From Cyanobium sp. (GTDB lineage Bacteria > Cyanobacteriota > Cyanobacteriia > PCC-6307 > Cyanobiaceae), in the NCBI GenBank assembly GCA_014191755.1, contig BJHE01000007.1, positions 22,056 through 75,593 on the forward strand: 53,538 nt of DNA. The letters are read 5' to 3'. Made by a program: the position numbers and the translations under genes. Shown here one piece after another: positions 7,148 to 16,369 of this stretch. The notes below the pieces were generated by a model. That model searched no databases. It saw nothing but the letters and a program-made list of their open reading frames with translations, and was not told where the DNA came from. The stretch's first letter is position 1, and each line of letters starts with the position of its first letter.

Positions 7148-8737
7148 ATGAGCGCTGAAGCGATTCCTGGCGGTCGCCCCGGCGAACCCGACCTGATCGT
7201 GATCGGTGCCGGTCTCGGGGGCCTCTGCGCCGCCGCCATCGCCGCCCGCCATGGCCTTGTGGTGCTGGTGGTGGAGGCCCACAGCGTTGCCGGCGGCGCC
7301 GCGCACGGCTTCAGTCGGCGCGGCTTTCAGTTCGAGTCAGGGCCCTCCCTGTGGAGTGGCCTGGGGCGCTGGCCCTCCAGCAATCCCCTCACCCAGGTTC
7401 TAAGGGCGGTGGGGGAATCGGTGCCCGTGGTGCCCTACCACCACTGGGATCTGCTGCTGCCGGAGGGTCGGCTGCGGGTGGGGGTGGGGATGGATCCATT
7501 CCTGGCGGTGCTGCGGGAGCTACGGGGGCCTGCCGTGGCGGACGAATGGCATGGTTTCCTGATCGCGATCGAGCCCCTCTGCCGCGCCGCTCGTTCCCTG
7601 CCACTTCTGGCCCTGCGGCCCGGTTTCGGCAGCTTCCTTACCCTCGGGGGTGGCGCTGGCCTGGAACTGTTGGGCCGGGCACCCCAGCTGGCGGCCCTGG
7701 GGGGTGCCTTCGGCCCGCTGGCCCGTCGCCACCTACGCGATCCCTTCCTGCTGCACTGGGTGGAGCTCCTCTGCTTCCTGATCTCCGGCCTGGAGATCGA
7801 CCACACCAGCGCCGCCGCGATGGCCACATTGTTCGGCGAGTGGTTTGAACCCGATGCCTGCCTCGATTACCCCCTCGGCGGCAGTGCCGCTGTGGTGGCG
7901 GCCCTGGTGCGGGGCATCGAACGCCATGGCGGCACGGTGCGGACCAAGGCACCGGTAGAGCGGATCCTTGTGGAGGGCGGCCGTGCCGTCGGGGTGCTCC
8001 TGACCCCCGAAGCCGGTGGCGCGATCCTTCGCGCTCGTCGCGGCGTGATCTGCAGCGCCAGCCCCTGGGACACCCTTGATTTGCTGTCCCCGGAGCTGGT
8101 GCCCGATCGCTGGCGCGCAGGCCAGGCCGCCACGCCCGCCTGCGCCAGCTTCCTGCATTGGCACCTGGGCCTGCGCGGCAGCGAGGAGCTCGCCGATCTG
8201 CCGGTTCACAGCGTTTGGGTGGGCGACTGGCAGCGGGGCATCGGGGCCGAGCGCAACATGGTGGTTCTCTCGATGCCGTCGCGCCTCGATCCTTCCCTGG
8301 CGCCGGCCGGACACCAACTGCTGCATGGCTACACCCCGGCCAATGAACCCTGGCAGATCTGGAAGGATCTGGAGCGAGGTACCCCCGCCTACGAGGCACT
8401 GAAGCGGGAGCGTTGTTCGGTGTTCCATCACGTCTTCGAGCAGCTGCTCCCCGACTGGCGCGAGCGGGTTGTACTGGAACTTCAGGGCACCCCCCTGAGC
8501 CACCGGCACTGGCTAAGGGTGCATCAGGGCAGCTATGGCCCGGCCTGGCCGGCCGACCGTGGGCCCTTTCCGGGTGGTTCCACCCCGATCGAGGGTTTGG
8601 TGCTGTGTGGTGCGGGGGTCTTCCCCGGCATCGGCGTGCCGCCGGTGGCGATCAGCGGCGCCCAGGCGGCCCATCGTTTTGTTTCCGCTCGGGCCCAGCG
8701 CCGCCTGCTGCAGGAGTTGGAGCTGGTGGGAGGCTGA
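7148..8737 (+). CDS. FAD-dependent oxidoreductase of the carotenoid isomerase / phytoene desaturase superfamily
   Basis: This 529-residue protein opens with a Rossmann dinucleotide-binding motif (VIGAGLGGLCAA, residues 18-29) followed by the acidic VVEAHSVAGGAAHGF segment binding FAD ribose. The block GFQFESGPSLWSGLG is typical of CrtISO/CrtI-like enzymes. The C-terminus carries the FAD signature GLVLCGAGVFPGIGVPPVAISGAQ. The superfamily acts on carotenoids and related isoprenoids at membranes, as desaturases or cis-trans isomerases. The sequence alone does not say which reaction this paralogue performs; picocyanobacteria usually carry the main CrtH/CrtP/CrtQ elsewhere. Neighbouring DCC and OsmC genes suggest a redox context. 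Confidence 0.85.
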   Translation: MSAEAIPGGRPGEPDLIVIGAGLGGLCAAAIAARHGLVVLVVEAHSVAGGAAHGFSRRGFQFESGPSLWSGLGRWPSSNPLTQVLRAVGESVPVVPYHHWDLLLPEGRLRVGVGMDPFLAVLRELRGPAVADEWHGFLIAIEPLCRAARSLPLLALRPGFGSFLTLGGGAGLELLGRAPQLAALGGAFGPLARRHLRDPFLLHWVELLCFLISGLEIDHTSAAAMATLFGEWFEPDACLDYPLGGSAAVVAALVRGIERHGGTVRTKAPVERILVEGGRAVGVLLTPEAGGAILRARRGVICSASPWDTLDLLSPELVPDRWRAGQAATPACASFLHWHLGLRGSEELADLPVHSVWVGDWQRGIGAERNMVVLSMPSRLDPSLAPAGHQLLHGYTPANEPWQIWKDLERGTPAYEALKRERCSVFHHVFEQLLPDWRERVVLELQGTPLSHRHWLRVHQGSYGPAWPADRGPFPGGSTPIEGLVLCGAGVFPGIGVPPVAISGAQAAHRFVSARAQRRLLQELELVGG

Positions 8738-8848
8738 GGGTTGCGGGAGCCAAGCCCGCGATGGGGGCCGCGGCAGCCACGGCCAGCCGCTGCCAGCTTG
8801 TCGCGCTGGGATGGATGAACAGGATGGGGATCCGCCGCCGTTTCCGCC

Positions 8849-9250
8849 ATGACCACCATGACCTGCCGCTACGAAGGCCAGCTGCGCTGCCAGGCGGTTC
8901 ATGTCGCCTCCGCTGCCGAGCTGCTCACCGATGCGCCGCTCGACAACCAGGGCCGCGGCGAGGCCTTCTCGCCCACGGATCTGGTGGCCACCGCCCTGGC
9001 CACCTGCATCCTCACGATTATGGGCATCACGGCCGAGCGCCACGGTTTCGCCATTGAAGGGAGTGAGGCCCGGGTGGAGAAGACCATGACCAGCTCGGGG
9101 GTGCGGCGCATTGAGCAGCTCACGGTGTGGATCACCCTGCCGGCCGGCCTGCAGGACTCACAGCGGGAGCTCATCAAACGCGCTGGTGAGGGCTGCCCCG
9201 TCAAAAAGAGCCTGGAGGGAGCCGTGCCGATGCAGCTGCACTGGCAGTGA
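8849..9250 (+). CDS. OsmC/Ohr family peroxiredoxin-like protein
   Basis: A 133-residue protein of usual OsmC length. It contains SPTDLVATALATCILTIMG with the first conserved cysteine (C53), and AGEGCPVKKSLEGAVP with the second (C116). The two cysteines form the peroxidatic pair that reduces organic hydroperoxides; the substrate-binding Arg/Glu cannot be assigned with confidence by eye. OsmC proteins are cytoplasmic homodimers. It follows the CrtISO-like gene with 111 bases between, possibly in one unit concerned with oxidative chemistry. Confidence 0.92.
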   Translation: MTTMTCRYEGQLRCQAVHVASAAELLTDAPLDNQGRGEAFSPTDLVATALATCILTIMGITAERHGFAIEGSEARVEKTMTSSGVRRIEQLTVWITLPAGLQDSQRELIKRAGEGCPVKKSLEGAVPMQLHWQ

Positions 9251-9278
9251 GCATCGCCAGCGCATGGCGCTTTGGGAT

Positions 9279-9872
9279 TCAGGGTCGCCGCAAACCGCTG
9301 CCACAAAGGCTGCGGAACAGGCTGATCACCGTGGCCGGGGGCTGGAGCTCCATCCAGAAGGCTTCCGCTTCCAGCCGCTGGTCGCCGCTGGGGTAGCCGA
9401 GGTCAATCAATTTGGCGTAGTGGGGTGCCATCGTGCGCAGTTCCCGGAAGGTGCGGGGCATGTATTCATCGGCGATGGCGGTCGTGCCGGTGCAGGCCTG
9501 CATGATGTGAGTGGACTCATGGGCCATCACCTCCCACACCGCCTCCACATCCGCCAGGTTCACCACGTTGTGGCAAAGCACCAGACGATGGCGGCCGGCG
9601 TTGTCCCGTTCGTAGTAGCCGGCGTGGTTGGCGGGACACCGGTCGGACACCAGGGTCACCACGCCGGCGGCGTTGATCAGATCCTCGAGCTGGCGGATGT
9701 CCTCCAGGCTGGCGGCTTTGGCGGGCTTGGCTCCTCCCAGCAGACCGCCCAGCGCCAGGATCAGGCCAAGCGACAGGGGCACCCCAGCCCTTCGGCCCGT
9801 TGCCCGTTGGCTGCATCGGCGCCGCCCGAGGGCCCTGGGACCGACCACTCGTCGGTAGCGGCGTTGTGACAT
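9279..9872 (-). CDS. Secreted protein with a zincin-like HESTH motif
   Basis: With the ATG giving MSQRRYRRVV the protein has 197 residues. A long basic N-terminus is followed by a hydrophobic segment (VPLSLGLILALGGLLGG) and a likely signal-peptidase site (AKPAKA/ASL), so it is probably exported. The mature part contains VWEVMAHESTHIMQAC, with HESTH at residues 118-122 matching the HEXXH zinc-protease signature, and four cysteines spaced as if for disulfides. Later conserved-looking segments are YMPRTFRELRTMAPHYAKLID and EAEAFWMELQ, whose acidic residues could supply a third ligand. I recognise it as a cyanobacterial conserved hypothetical; protease activity is inference from the motif. Confidence 0.75.
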   Translation of the reverse strand: MSQRRYRRVVGPRALGRRRCSQRATGRRAGVPLSLGLILALGGLLGGAKPAKAASLEDIRQLEDLINAAGVVTLVSDRCPANHAGYYERDNAGRHRLVLCHNVVNLADVEAVWEVMAHESTHIMQACTGTTAIADEYMPRTFRELRTMAPHYAKLIDLGYPSGDQRLEAEAFWMELQPPATVISLFRSLCGSGLRRP

Positions 9873-10054
9873 GGCGGTATCCCGCGGAGGGCCCGTCTCC
9901 AGCCTGGCTCCCGATGCCGAATTGCGCCGCGATGGAGGGATTGGCCTTGACCCAGTCCGCATCCATCACCCCCGACTCGCGCGCGCTGCTGCCCAATCCC
10001 ACCGCAAGCGGTCGAGCCGGGGCGCCAAGCTGGCGGTCGCTGCCGTTGTGTCCC

Positions 10055-11578
10055 ATGGCCGAGGTCGGATCCGCCTACCAGCGCTTGAGGGATCATCTGC
10101 ACCAGACCCGGCTGCTGGGTTCGATCAGCAGTGCTCTCTATTACGACCAGAACACTGTGATGCCGGCCGCGGGGGCCGCCTGGCGCGGCGAGCAGCTCGC
10201 GCTTCTCGCCACCCAGCTCCACCAGCGGCAGAGCAGTGATGCCTACACCGACCTGCTGGCGGCGGCGGAAGCGGAGATCGATCCGAAGTCCTCCGAGGCG
10301 AGCCGCCGCAATCTGGCCTTGCTGCGGCTGGAGCTGGAACGTCAGCGCTGCCTGGATCCCATCCTGGTGGCCCAGCTGGCTATGGCGCAGTCGCGAGGGA
10401 ATGCCCTCTGGCAGGAGGCTCGCCGCCGCAACGACTTCCCTTCTTTCGCCCCCGCCCTCGCGGAGCTGATCGCTCTCCGCTGGGAGCAGGCCTCCCAGCT
10501 GGCCGCGGCCGAACCGATTCCCCGCAGCCCCTGGGAGACCCTGGCCCAGCCCTTCGAGCCGGAGATCAGCAAGTCCCGCCTGCGGGAGCTGTTTCAGCCC
10601 CTCCAGCAGCGCATTCCAGCCCTGCTCGAGCGGGTGAATGGCGCCCCACCGTCTCCCCCGGAGGCGGTGATCCTGCCGGAATCGATTCAGGAGGACCTCT
10701 GCAGCCAACTCCTGGATAGCTGGGGCTATGACCCGGCCCGCTGTCAGCGTTCCCGCTCGCCCCACCCCTTTTCCTGCACGGTGGGCCCGGACGACTTCCG
10801 CATCACCACCCGCGTGGTGGAGGGGCAACCCTTCTCCGCCTTCCTGGCCACGGCCCACGAATGGGGGCACTCCCTTTATGAACAGGGGCTGCCCCGCCAC
10901 GGCGATCACTATTTCCCCTGGCCCCTCGGTGAGGCCACCTCCATGGGGGTGCACGAGAGCCAGTCCTTGTTCTGGGAGTGTCGCGTGGCGCGAGGCCAGG
11001 CCTTCGCGGCCCGCTGGCAACCCCGCTTCGTGCAGGCCCTCGGGACTGATCCCTGGGGGGGCGCCCATGGGTTCTGGCGTGGTCTCAACCCTCTGCGGCC
11101 GGGCCTGATCCGGGTGGAGGCCGATGAACTCAGCTACACCCTGCACATCGTGCTGCGCTTCGAGTTGGAACAAGCTCTGCTGGAGGAAGGATTGCCAGTG
11201 CTGGAGCTGCCGGCAGCGTGGAATCGCCGCATGGTGGAGTTGCTGGGACTCACGCCGCCGAATGATCGCGAGGGCTGCCTCCAGGACATCCACTGGGCCG
11301 AGGGGCTGTTCGGCTACTTTCCTTCCTATGCCCTGGGGCATCTGATCAGTGCCCAAGTATCCGAGACCATGGAGGCCCAGTTGGGGCCGATTGAAAACCT
11401 GGTGGCATCCGGTGAGGAAGCCAGGCTGCGGGGCTGGCTGGACGAGCAGGTCTGGCCCCTAGGCCGGTCGGTGACCGGGGATCAGCTGGTGGAGCGGGTC
11501 AGCGGCGCACCGCTCAGCGCCGAGCCCTTCCTCCGATACCTCGAGGAGAAGGTGAACCGATTACTCACTGAGGCCTGA
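10055..11578 (+). CDS. M32 family carboxypeptidase (carboxypeptidase Taq)
   Basis: The ATG giving MAEVGSAYQR yields 507 residues, matching the family length of about 500. The zinc-binding HEXXH is present as ATAHEWGHSLYEQG (H268, E269, H272). Around it are typical M32 blocks: HPFSCTVGPDDFRITTRV before it, then GVHESQSLFWE and ADELSYTLHIVLRFELE after it, the last including the downstream Glu. The enzyme is a broad-specificity cytoplasmic metallocarboxypeptidase, also called thermostable carboxypeptidase 1. In-frame sequence continues upstream, but it overlaps the divergent HESTH gene and lacks protein character. Confidence 0.93.
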   Translation: MAEVGSAYQRLRDHLHQTRLLGSISSALYYDQNTVMPAAGAAWRGEQLALLATQLHQRQSSDAYTDLLAAAEAEIDPKSSEASRRNLALLRLELERQRCLDPILVAQLAMAQSRGNALWQEARRRNDFPSFAPALAELIALRWEQASQLAAAEPIPRSPWETLAQPFEPEISKSRLRELFQPLQQRIPALLERVNGAPPSPPEAVILPESIQEDLCSQLLDSWGYDPARCQRSRSPHPFSCTVGPDDFRITTRVVEGQPFSAFLATAHEWGHSLYEQGLPRHGDHYFPWPLGEATSMGVHESQSLFWECRVARGQAFAARWQPRFVQALGTDPWGGAHGFWRGLNPLRPGLIRVEADELSYTLHIVLRFELEQALLEEGLPVLELPAAWNRRMVELLGLTPPNDREGCLQDIHWAEGLFGYFPSYALGHLISAQVSETMEAQLGPIENLVASGEEARLRGWLDEQVWPLGRSVTGDQLVERVSGAPLSAEPFLRYLEEKVNRLLTEA

Positions 11579-11664
11579 GCCCAGCAGGGGGCCCCCCGCT
11601 TCGGTCCACGCCATGGAACCGTCGATGGCGGTGTCCTTAGGATGCCGCCACGCAACACTCTCCC

Positions 11665-12252
11665 ATGGCGAACATCGACCACGCTCCCAGCCGCACGATG
11701 CTGAACCTGCTTCACGTGCTGCCGGCCTTCGCCGATGAGGCTGAGCTACGGCTCAACGCCATCGTGGAGCTCAACTCGAACACGATCAACAAGTACGAGC
11801 TGATCACCGAAACCGGCCACCTCAAGCTCGATCGGGTCGGCTACTCCTCCCTCGCCTATCCCTTTGCCTACGGCTGCATCCCCCGCACCTGGGACGAGGA
11901 CGGCGATCCCCTCGACATCGAGATCGTGGGTGTGACCGAACCGCTGGTCCCTGGCTCTCTAGTGGAGGCCCGCATCATCGGCATCATGAAATTCGATGAC
12001 GGCGGTGAGGTCGACGACAAGGTGATCGCGGTGCTTGCGGATGACAAGCGCATGGATCACATCACCTCCTACGAGCAACTCGGTGCCCACTGGCTCAAGG
12101 AAACCCAGTACTACTGGGAGCACTACAAGGACCTCAAGAAGCCCGGCAGCTGCCGCGTGAACGGTTTTGAAGGCAGTTCCGAAGCTGTCCGCATTATCAA
12201 GGAGTGTGAGGCGCGCTATACCAACACCATCGATCCCAGGCTGGTCGGCTGA
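11665..12252 (+). CDS. ppa: Family I inorganic pyrophosphatase (active-site residues intact)
   Basis: This 195-residue enzyme hydrolyses pyrophosphate to two phosphates, pulling biosynthetic reactions forward. The signature DEDGDPLD lies at residues 77-84, with all three aspartates corresponding to E. coli D65, D67 and D70. Equivalents of E20, K29 and E31 (INKYELI), R43 (LDRV), Y51/Y55 (AYPFAYG), D97/D102/K104 (DDGGEVDDK) and Y141/K142 (HYKDL) are also present. By these residues it should be catalytically competent. It has eukaryote- or chlamydia-like features in the D97 region rather than the usual cyanobacterial sequence. A second, altered homologue lies at 35798-36316. Confidence 0.95.
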   Translation: MANIDHAPSRTMLNLLHVLPAFADEAELRLNAIVELNSNTINKYELITETGHLKLDRVGYSSLAYPFAYGCIPRTWDEDGDPLDIEIVGVTEPLVPGSLVEARIIGIMKFDDGGEVDDKVIAVLADDKRMDHITSYEQLGAHWLKETQYYWEHYKDLKKPGSCRVNGFEGSSEAVRIIKECEARYTNTIDPRLVG

Positions 12253-12262
12253 TCAGTCATCA

Positions 12263-12300
12263 CCAGGCCCCCTATCCGCTCCTTCGGAGCCGGGGTCTGG
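12263..12300 (+). terminator. Nested stem-loop after ppa
   Basis: A 9-bp outer stem (12263-12271 with 12292-12300, one G-T wobble) encloses an inner GCTCC/GGAGC hairpin. It begins 10 bases after the ppa stop. No T-tract follows immediately; a short TTTT lies about 28 bases further on after a second small hairpin. The position fits a terminator or a 3'-end-stabilising structure for ppa. Confidence 0.5.
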
Positions 12301-12356
12301 TCGATCCCAAACCAGGTCCCTGGGCTTTTCCACTCCCTGCCCGACAGCGTCCAGCC

Positions 12357-12986
12357 ATGAAGACCCGCACCATTGCCGCTCTCCTGGCCCTCAGTTCCGT
12401 TTCCCTGGCGGGCCTGACTACCGGGGCTCAAGCGATTGAACCGCTGCCGCCCCTGCCGAGCCTTCCACCGATTGAGGCCACCCCCGCCCGCCGCGCTGCC
12501 GCCGCCCCGGTTCCGCAGCAGCCCGTTCGTCCCCCGGTGGTTCCGCTTCCCGCCGCCACCACTGCTGCGGCAACGGCCACCAGCAATCGAAAGATCGTGC
12601 TGGAGCTCGGCAAGCGCACGATCAGCCTCTGGGAGGGAAGCAAGGTTCTAGGCAAGTGGCCCGTGGCGATCGGTGATCCCGCGACTCCCACCCCCAAGGG
12701 CGTGTTCAGCATCCGCAATAAGGTGATTAATCCCCAGTACCAGAGCACCAAGACCGGCAAGAACAACCCCACCATCGGTGCCAATGGGCCCTTGGGTGAT
12801 CGCTGGATTGGATTCCATGCCACCAGCAAGGATCAGTTCGGTATCCACGGCACCCCCTCGGCATGGGCATGGTCGGTACAGCAGGGAGCGGCGGTGACCC
12901 GTGGATGTGTGCGCATGCTGGGGACCCACGTGCGGGCTCTGTTCGACCAAGTGGATGTGGGCACGCCGGTGGAGGTGAAGCCTTGA
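12357..12986 (+). CDS. Secreted L,D-transpeptidase (YkuD domain)
   Basis: A 209-residue protein with a clear signal peptide (MKTRTIAALLALSSVSLAGL, cleavage likely after AQA at 24-26). A Pro/Ala-rich linker (about residues 28-75) leads to a YkuD catalytic domain from about 78. The active-site block reads HGTPSAW (H164) then TRGCVRM with the nucleophile C184. L,D-transpeptidases make 3-3 peptidoglycan crosslinks or attach proteins to the wall in the periplasm. The Pro/Ala linker presumably spans from membrane to wall. The gene follows ppa with about 100 bases containing a stem-loop, so it probably has its own promoter. Confidence 0.92.
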   Translation: MKTRTIAALLALSSVSLAGLTTGAQAIEPLPPLPSLPPIEATPARRAAAAPVPQQPVRPPVVPLPAATTAAATATSNRKIVLELGKRTISLWEGSKVLGKWPVAIGDPATPTPKGVFSIRNKVINPQYQSTKTGKNNPTIGANGPLGDRWIGFHATSKDQFGIHGTPSAWAWSVQQGAAVTRGCVRMLGTHVRALFDQVDVGTPVEVKP

Positions 12987-13124
12987 TGGCAGCGGAGCAG
13001 ACCTTCTGCAGCAAAGGTTGAAAACAATCTGCAGATCAGCCCTGAGGCGAGCTTGGTTCGCCTCCCCTGCCCTTACTGTTTCCCGATCGCTTGATGGGCG
13101 CTGGCCTGCAACAGCTCCTTCCCC

Positions 13125-13298
13125 ATGTCCCACTCTTGTTCTCAACGCACCACAGATCCCCTAAACAGCACATCGCTGAAGTGGTGCCAGGACGGGGAAC
13201 TGTCCAAGCTGGATCTGGATCGGATCCTGCAGCTTCTGGTTCAGTCTGATCCGGTGGCTGAAGCTTTGGTGGCTGATTTTTCAAAAGGACGCTGCTGA
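13125..13298 (+). CDS. Probable small protein (57 aa)
   Basis: An ATG-started frame encodes 57 residues. It begins MSHSCSQRTTDPLN, then has an acidic/helical section SLKWCQDGELSKLDLDRIL and QLLVQSDPVAEALVADF, ending SKGRC. The regular Leu/Asp heptad-like pattern suggests a real helical mini-protein. It overlaps the 3' end of the opposite-strand ClC gene by 58 bases, tail to tail. Function unknown. Confidence 0.5.
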   Translation: MSHSCSQRTTDPLNSTSLKWCQDGELSKLDLDRILQLLVQSDPVAEALVADFSKGRC

Positions 13299-15247
13299 AG
13301 CTGGCGGGCGAGTGCCCAGGCCAGCCCATCCCGGCTCGCTACCCCCTGGAGGGCGGAAAGCGGTAGGCCACCAGTGGGCAGGCCGTGGGGCAGATAGCCA
13401 CCGATGCTCTCTTCCACCGCAAACACCGGGATCTGACGCAGGCCCCCCGGCACTAGCTGGTCTTCGAGTCGGTCTAGCTGTGCGCTCTCCGGCAGCCACA
13501 GCAGCTCTCCTCGGCGACAGGCTCCGAGCGAGAGGCCTTCCGTCCGGCCCTCGGCCGCGGAGAGGCCCCGTTGCAGGTCCTGCAGGCTGATCAGGCCGAT
13601 CACCTTCTCGTTCTCGATCACCAGCAGGGCGTGGCCGTGGGCTCGTACCAGCTGGTCCAGGGCATCGGTGGCGGGGGTGTCGGCCGGTAGCACCAGCGGG
13701 GCCGTTGGTTCGAAGGCTTCGCGCACCGAAAGGGCTGCCAGGCTGGCCCTGCGTCGTTCCTCGATCGGATCGGCGCCCACCAGTCCGGCGTTGTTGAAAC
13801 CCTGCCAGCGCTCCACTAGGGCGGCACTTAGACCGGCCGCCGCCATCAGCGGCAGCACGATGCGGATGTCGCGGGTGAGTTCAAACAGCAGCAGCAGGGC
13901 GGTGAGCGGAGCACGGGCGCTGCCGGCGAGCACCGCCGCCATGCCGACCATGGCGTAAGCGGGGGGTTCGGCCACCGGAAGATGAAAGCCACCCTCCCCC
14001 AGGAGCTGGCCATAGGCGTTGCCCAGCACCGCACCCAGCACCAGGGCCGGAGCGAAGCCACCGCCCACGAAACCGGTGGCATTGCTGAGTGCCGTGGCTA
14101 CGAGCTTCACCCCAATCAGCAGCAACAGGGTGACCAGGGGGATGCCACCGTCGCTGCCCAACAGGGCCTCGATCGTGTCGTAGCCGACCCCCAGCACTTG
14201 GGGAAACACCAGGGCCATGCCGCCGACAGCGGCACCACCGGCGGCCGTGACCAGGCCGGGCGGCAGGGTTCCGAGCAGCTTCTGAAGCCGGTGGTCGCGG
14301 CCGAGGGCCATCAGGCGGACCAGGGCCCACGACATCAGGCTCGCCAGTAGGCCCAGGCCCAGATACAGCGGTAGTTCCCAGGGGGAGCGCACCTCGTAGG
14401 CCGGCAGTCGCAGGATTGGATCGTCGCCGAGGCAGAGCTGGGTGACCAGGGCGGAGGCCACCGCCGCCACCAGCACCGCCCGCAGGCTGGGACGCCCGAG
14501 CGTGCCACTGAAGTTGCCCTCGAAGGCGAAGAACACGCCGGCGATCGGGGCCTTGAAACCTGCCGCCAGGCCTGCCGCCACACCGGCCGCCACCAGGGCT
14601 CGGCGCGCCTCCGGGACGAGGCCTCCCCGCTCGGCCACCCAAAGCCCCAGATTTCCGCCGCTCTCGACGCTCGGCCCCTCAGGCCCCAGCGAGGCGCCAC
14701 TTCCCAGGCTCAAGGAGGCCGCCAGAAGCCGCAGGTGGGGCAGCCTTGGTGTGGAGGCCACGGCCCCATCGGCCATGGCCATCAGGCTGGGCAGGCCCGG
14801 GCCGAGATTGCCGCTCAGCCAGCGCAGCAGCCCCACCGCCAGCCCGCCCAGGGTGGGCACCACCACCACGGGCCAGAGAGCCAGCCAATCGGGGGGGCTG
14901 GGCAGGGTCGGGCTCGCCGGTGCCGGTGCCGCTTCCCGCTGGGCCAGGAAGCCGATGCCATCGAGTCCGAGCTGCAGCAGCGACTTCAGCGGGGTGCCGC
15001 TGTCCACTTCGAGTGGGGGAAGGGGGATGGCGGTGGTGGTGCCTGCCGTGGCGATCGGTGACCTGGCGATCTCCAGCAGCCCCTCCACGAACGGTCCGTA
15101 GAGGAAATTGTTGATGAAGCCCAGGACCAGGTGGAAGCCTACGATCGTGAACCCCGTGAGGGTGCCCACCAGGGCCGCCCAAGCCAGCAGATTCCACTGG
15201 AAGGGTCGGGCCCTGCTCGTCGGGGGCCTTGGGGCGCCCTCCACCAT
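13241..15247 (-). CDS. ClC-type chloride channel/antiporter with C-terminal CBS domains
   Basis: A 668-residue integral membrane protein. The ClC selectivity motifs are visible: GSGASLGPEGP (the GSGIP and GREGP regions, including the gating glutamate) and GGGFAPALVLG (the GxFxP region). About 10-11 hydrophobic spans run to roughly residue 470. Two CBS-like modules follow (APLVLPADTPATDALDQL to LISLQDLQRGL, and LLWLPESAQLDRL to SALQGV), which in other ClCs bind adenine nucleotides. At the segment FKAPIAGVFFAFEGNF the residue aligned with the E. coli internal proton glutamate E203 is Gly, so proton coupling may differ. The ATG at 15247 avoids overlap with hemC, which stops 7 bases away. Confidence 0.93.
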   Translation of the reverse strand: MVEGAPRPPTSRARPFQWNLLAWAALVGTLTGFTIVGFHLVLGFINNFLYGPFVEGLLEIARSPIATAGTTTAIPLPPLEVDSGTPLKSLLQLGLDGIGFLAQREAAPAPASPTLPSPPDWLALWPVVVVPTLGGLAVGLLRWLSGNLGPGLPSLMAMADGAVASTPRLPHLRLLAASLSLGSGASLGPEGPSVESGGNLGLWVAERGGLVPEARRALVAAGVAAGLAAGFKAPIAGVFFAFEGNFSGTLGRPSLRAVLVAAVASALVTQLCLGDDPILRLPAYEVRSPWELPLYLGLGLLASLMSWALVRLMALGRDHRLQKLLGTLPPGLVTAAGGAAVGGMALVFPQVLGVGYDTIEALLGSDGGIPLVTLLLLIGVKLVATALSNATGFVGGGFAPALVLGAVLGNAYGQLLGEGGFHLPVAEPPAYAMVGMAAVLAGSARAPLTALLLLFELTRDIRIVLPLMAAAGLSAALVERWQGFNNAGLVGADPIEERRRASLAALSVREAFEPTAPLVLPADTPATDALDQLVRAHGHALLVIENEKVIGLISLQDLQRGLSAAEGRTEGLSLGACRRGELLWLPESAQLDRLEDQLVPGGLRQIPVFAVEESIGGYLPHGLPTGGLPLSALQGVASRDGLAWALARQLQQRPFEKSATKASATGSD

Positions 15248-15254
15248 GGCGGAT

Positions 15255-16250
15255 TCAGGCTTCGGGGCGGACGGTGGCAAAGATTTCCTCCAGGATCGGG
15301 CCCGCACCCTGCTCTCGCAGCCTGCGCGCCAACGTGATGCCGAGGGCTTCTGGATCCTCCTGGGGACCGCTCACCTGATCGCGGATCAGGCGTTGGCCAT
15401 CCAGGCTGGCCACCATGCCGGTGAGCACCAGATCGCCTCCAGCTTCCGGGGCGCTGAAGCGAGTGTTTACGCCGATTGGCACCTGGCAGCCCCCCTCCAG
15501 CTCCCGCAGGAAGGCCCGTTCAGCCCTGCAGCGCAGGGCAGTGGGGCGATGCTCCAGCACCTGGATCAGCTCCAGCACCGAGGCATCCCCCTCGCGGCAT
15601 TCGATGCCGAGGGCCCCCTGACCCACCGCATGGAGGGAGATGGCGGGGTCGATCAGTTCGTGGATGCGATCGGCAAGGCCCAGGCGGCCCAGGCCGGCGG
15701 CCGCCAGGATCAGGCAGTCATAGTCGCCGCTGTCGAGCTTCTCAAGCCGGGTGATCACATTGCCGCGCACATCCTTGAATTCCAGGTGGGGGTAGTGATG
15801 GCGCAACTGGGCTAGGCGGCGCAGGGAGCTGGTGCCCACCACCGCCGCCTCTGGCAGGGTGGCCAGGGTCTTGTCCTTGTGTTTGGCGTGCACCACCAGG
15901 GCATCGGCGGGATCCTCTCGCTCCGTGATGCAGCCCAGCATCAGGCCCTCCGGCAGGTTCGTGGGGAGGTCTTTGAGGCTGTGGACGGCGATGTCGGCCC
16001 GGTCCACCAACATCTGGGCCTCGAGTTCTTTGGTGAACAGGCCCTTGTCGCCGATCTTGGCCAGGGCCACATCCAAGATCTTGTCGCCCTGGGTGGCCAT
16101 GGCCTCAATGCTGATGCTGAGGTCGGGATGGGCTCCCCGCAGCTCGTCGCGCACCCAGTGGGTCTGGACCATGGCCAACTGGCTGCGTCGGGAGGCGATC
16201 CGCAGGGTGCGCGGACCGGGAGGGAAAACAACGCCGGTGGGGCTGGTCAT
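15255..16250 (-). CDS. hemC: Hydroxymethylbilane synthase (porphobilinogen deaminase)
   Basis: This 331-residue enzyme condenses four porphobilinogens into hydroxymethylbilane, the committed linear tetrapyrrole for chlorophyll, haem, phycobilins and cobalamin. Typical blocks are [34 protein letters not shown] (catalytic Asp at 94) and [11 protein letters not shown]. The dipyrromethane-cofactor cysteine lies in [10 protein letters not shown] (C255). Length is normal and the ATG start is clear. It lies 7 bases upstream of the ClC gene on the same strand, so the two are probably co-transcribed, although no functional link is known. Confidence 0.97.
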   Translation of the reverse strand: MTSPTGVVFPPGPRTLRIASRRSQLAMVQTHWVRDELRGAHPDLSISIEAMATQGDKILDVALAKIGDKGLFTKELEAQMLVDRADIAVHSLKDLPTNLPEGLMLGCITEREDPADALVVHAKHKDKTLATLPEAAVVGTSSLRRLAQLRHHYPHLEFKDVRGNVITRLEKLDSGDYDCLILAAAGLGRLGLADRIHELIDPAISLHAVGQGALGIECREGDASVLELIQVLEHRPTALRCRAERAFLRELEGGCQVPIGVNTRFSAPEAGGDLVLTGMVASLDGQRLIRDQVSGPQEDPEALGITLARRLREQGAGPILEEIFATVRPEA

Positions 16251-16369
16251 CGGGACCCGGATGAGGCGACCGCGGCCGCCGAATAACCGATTCAGCCTAC
16301 GGACCCGTCGTGTTGGCTTGCTCCCTGGGCCCGTGACGGTGATTCAGCTTGTGGGAAGCCACAGCTGGC

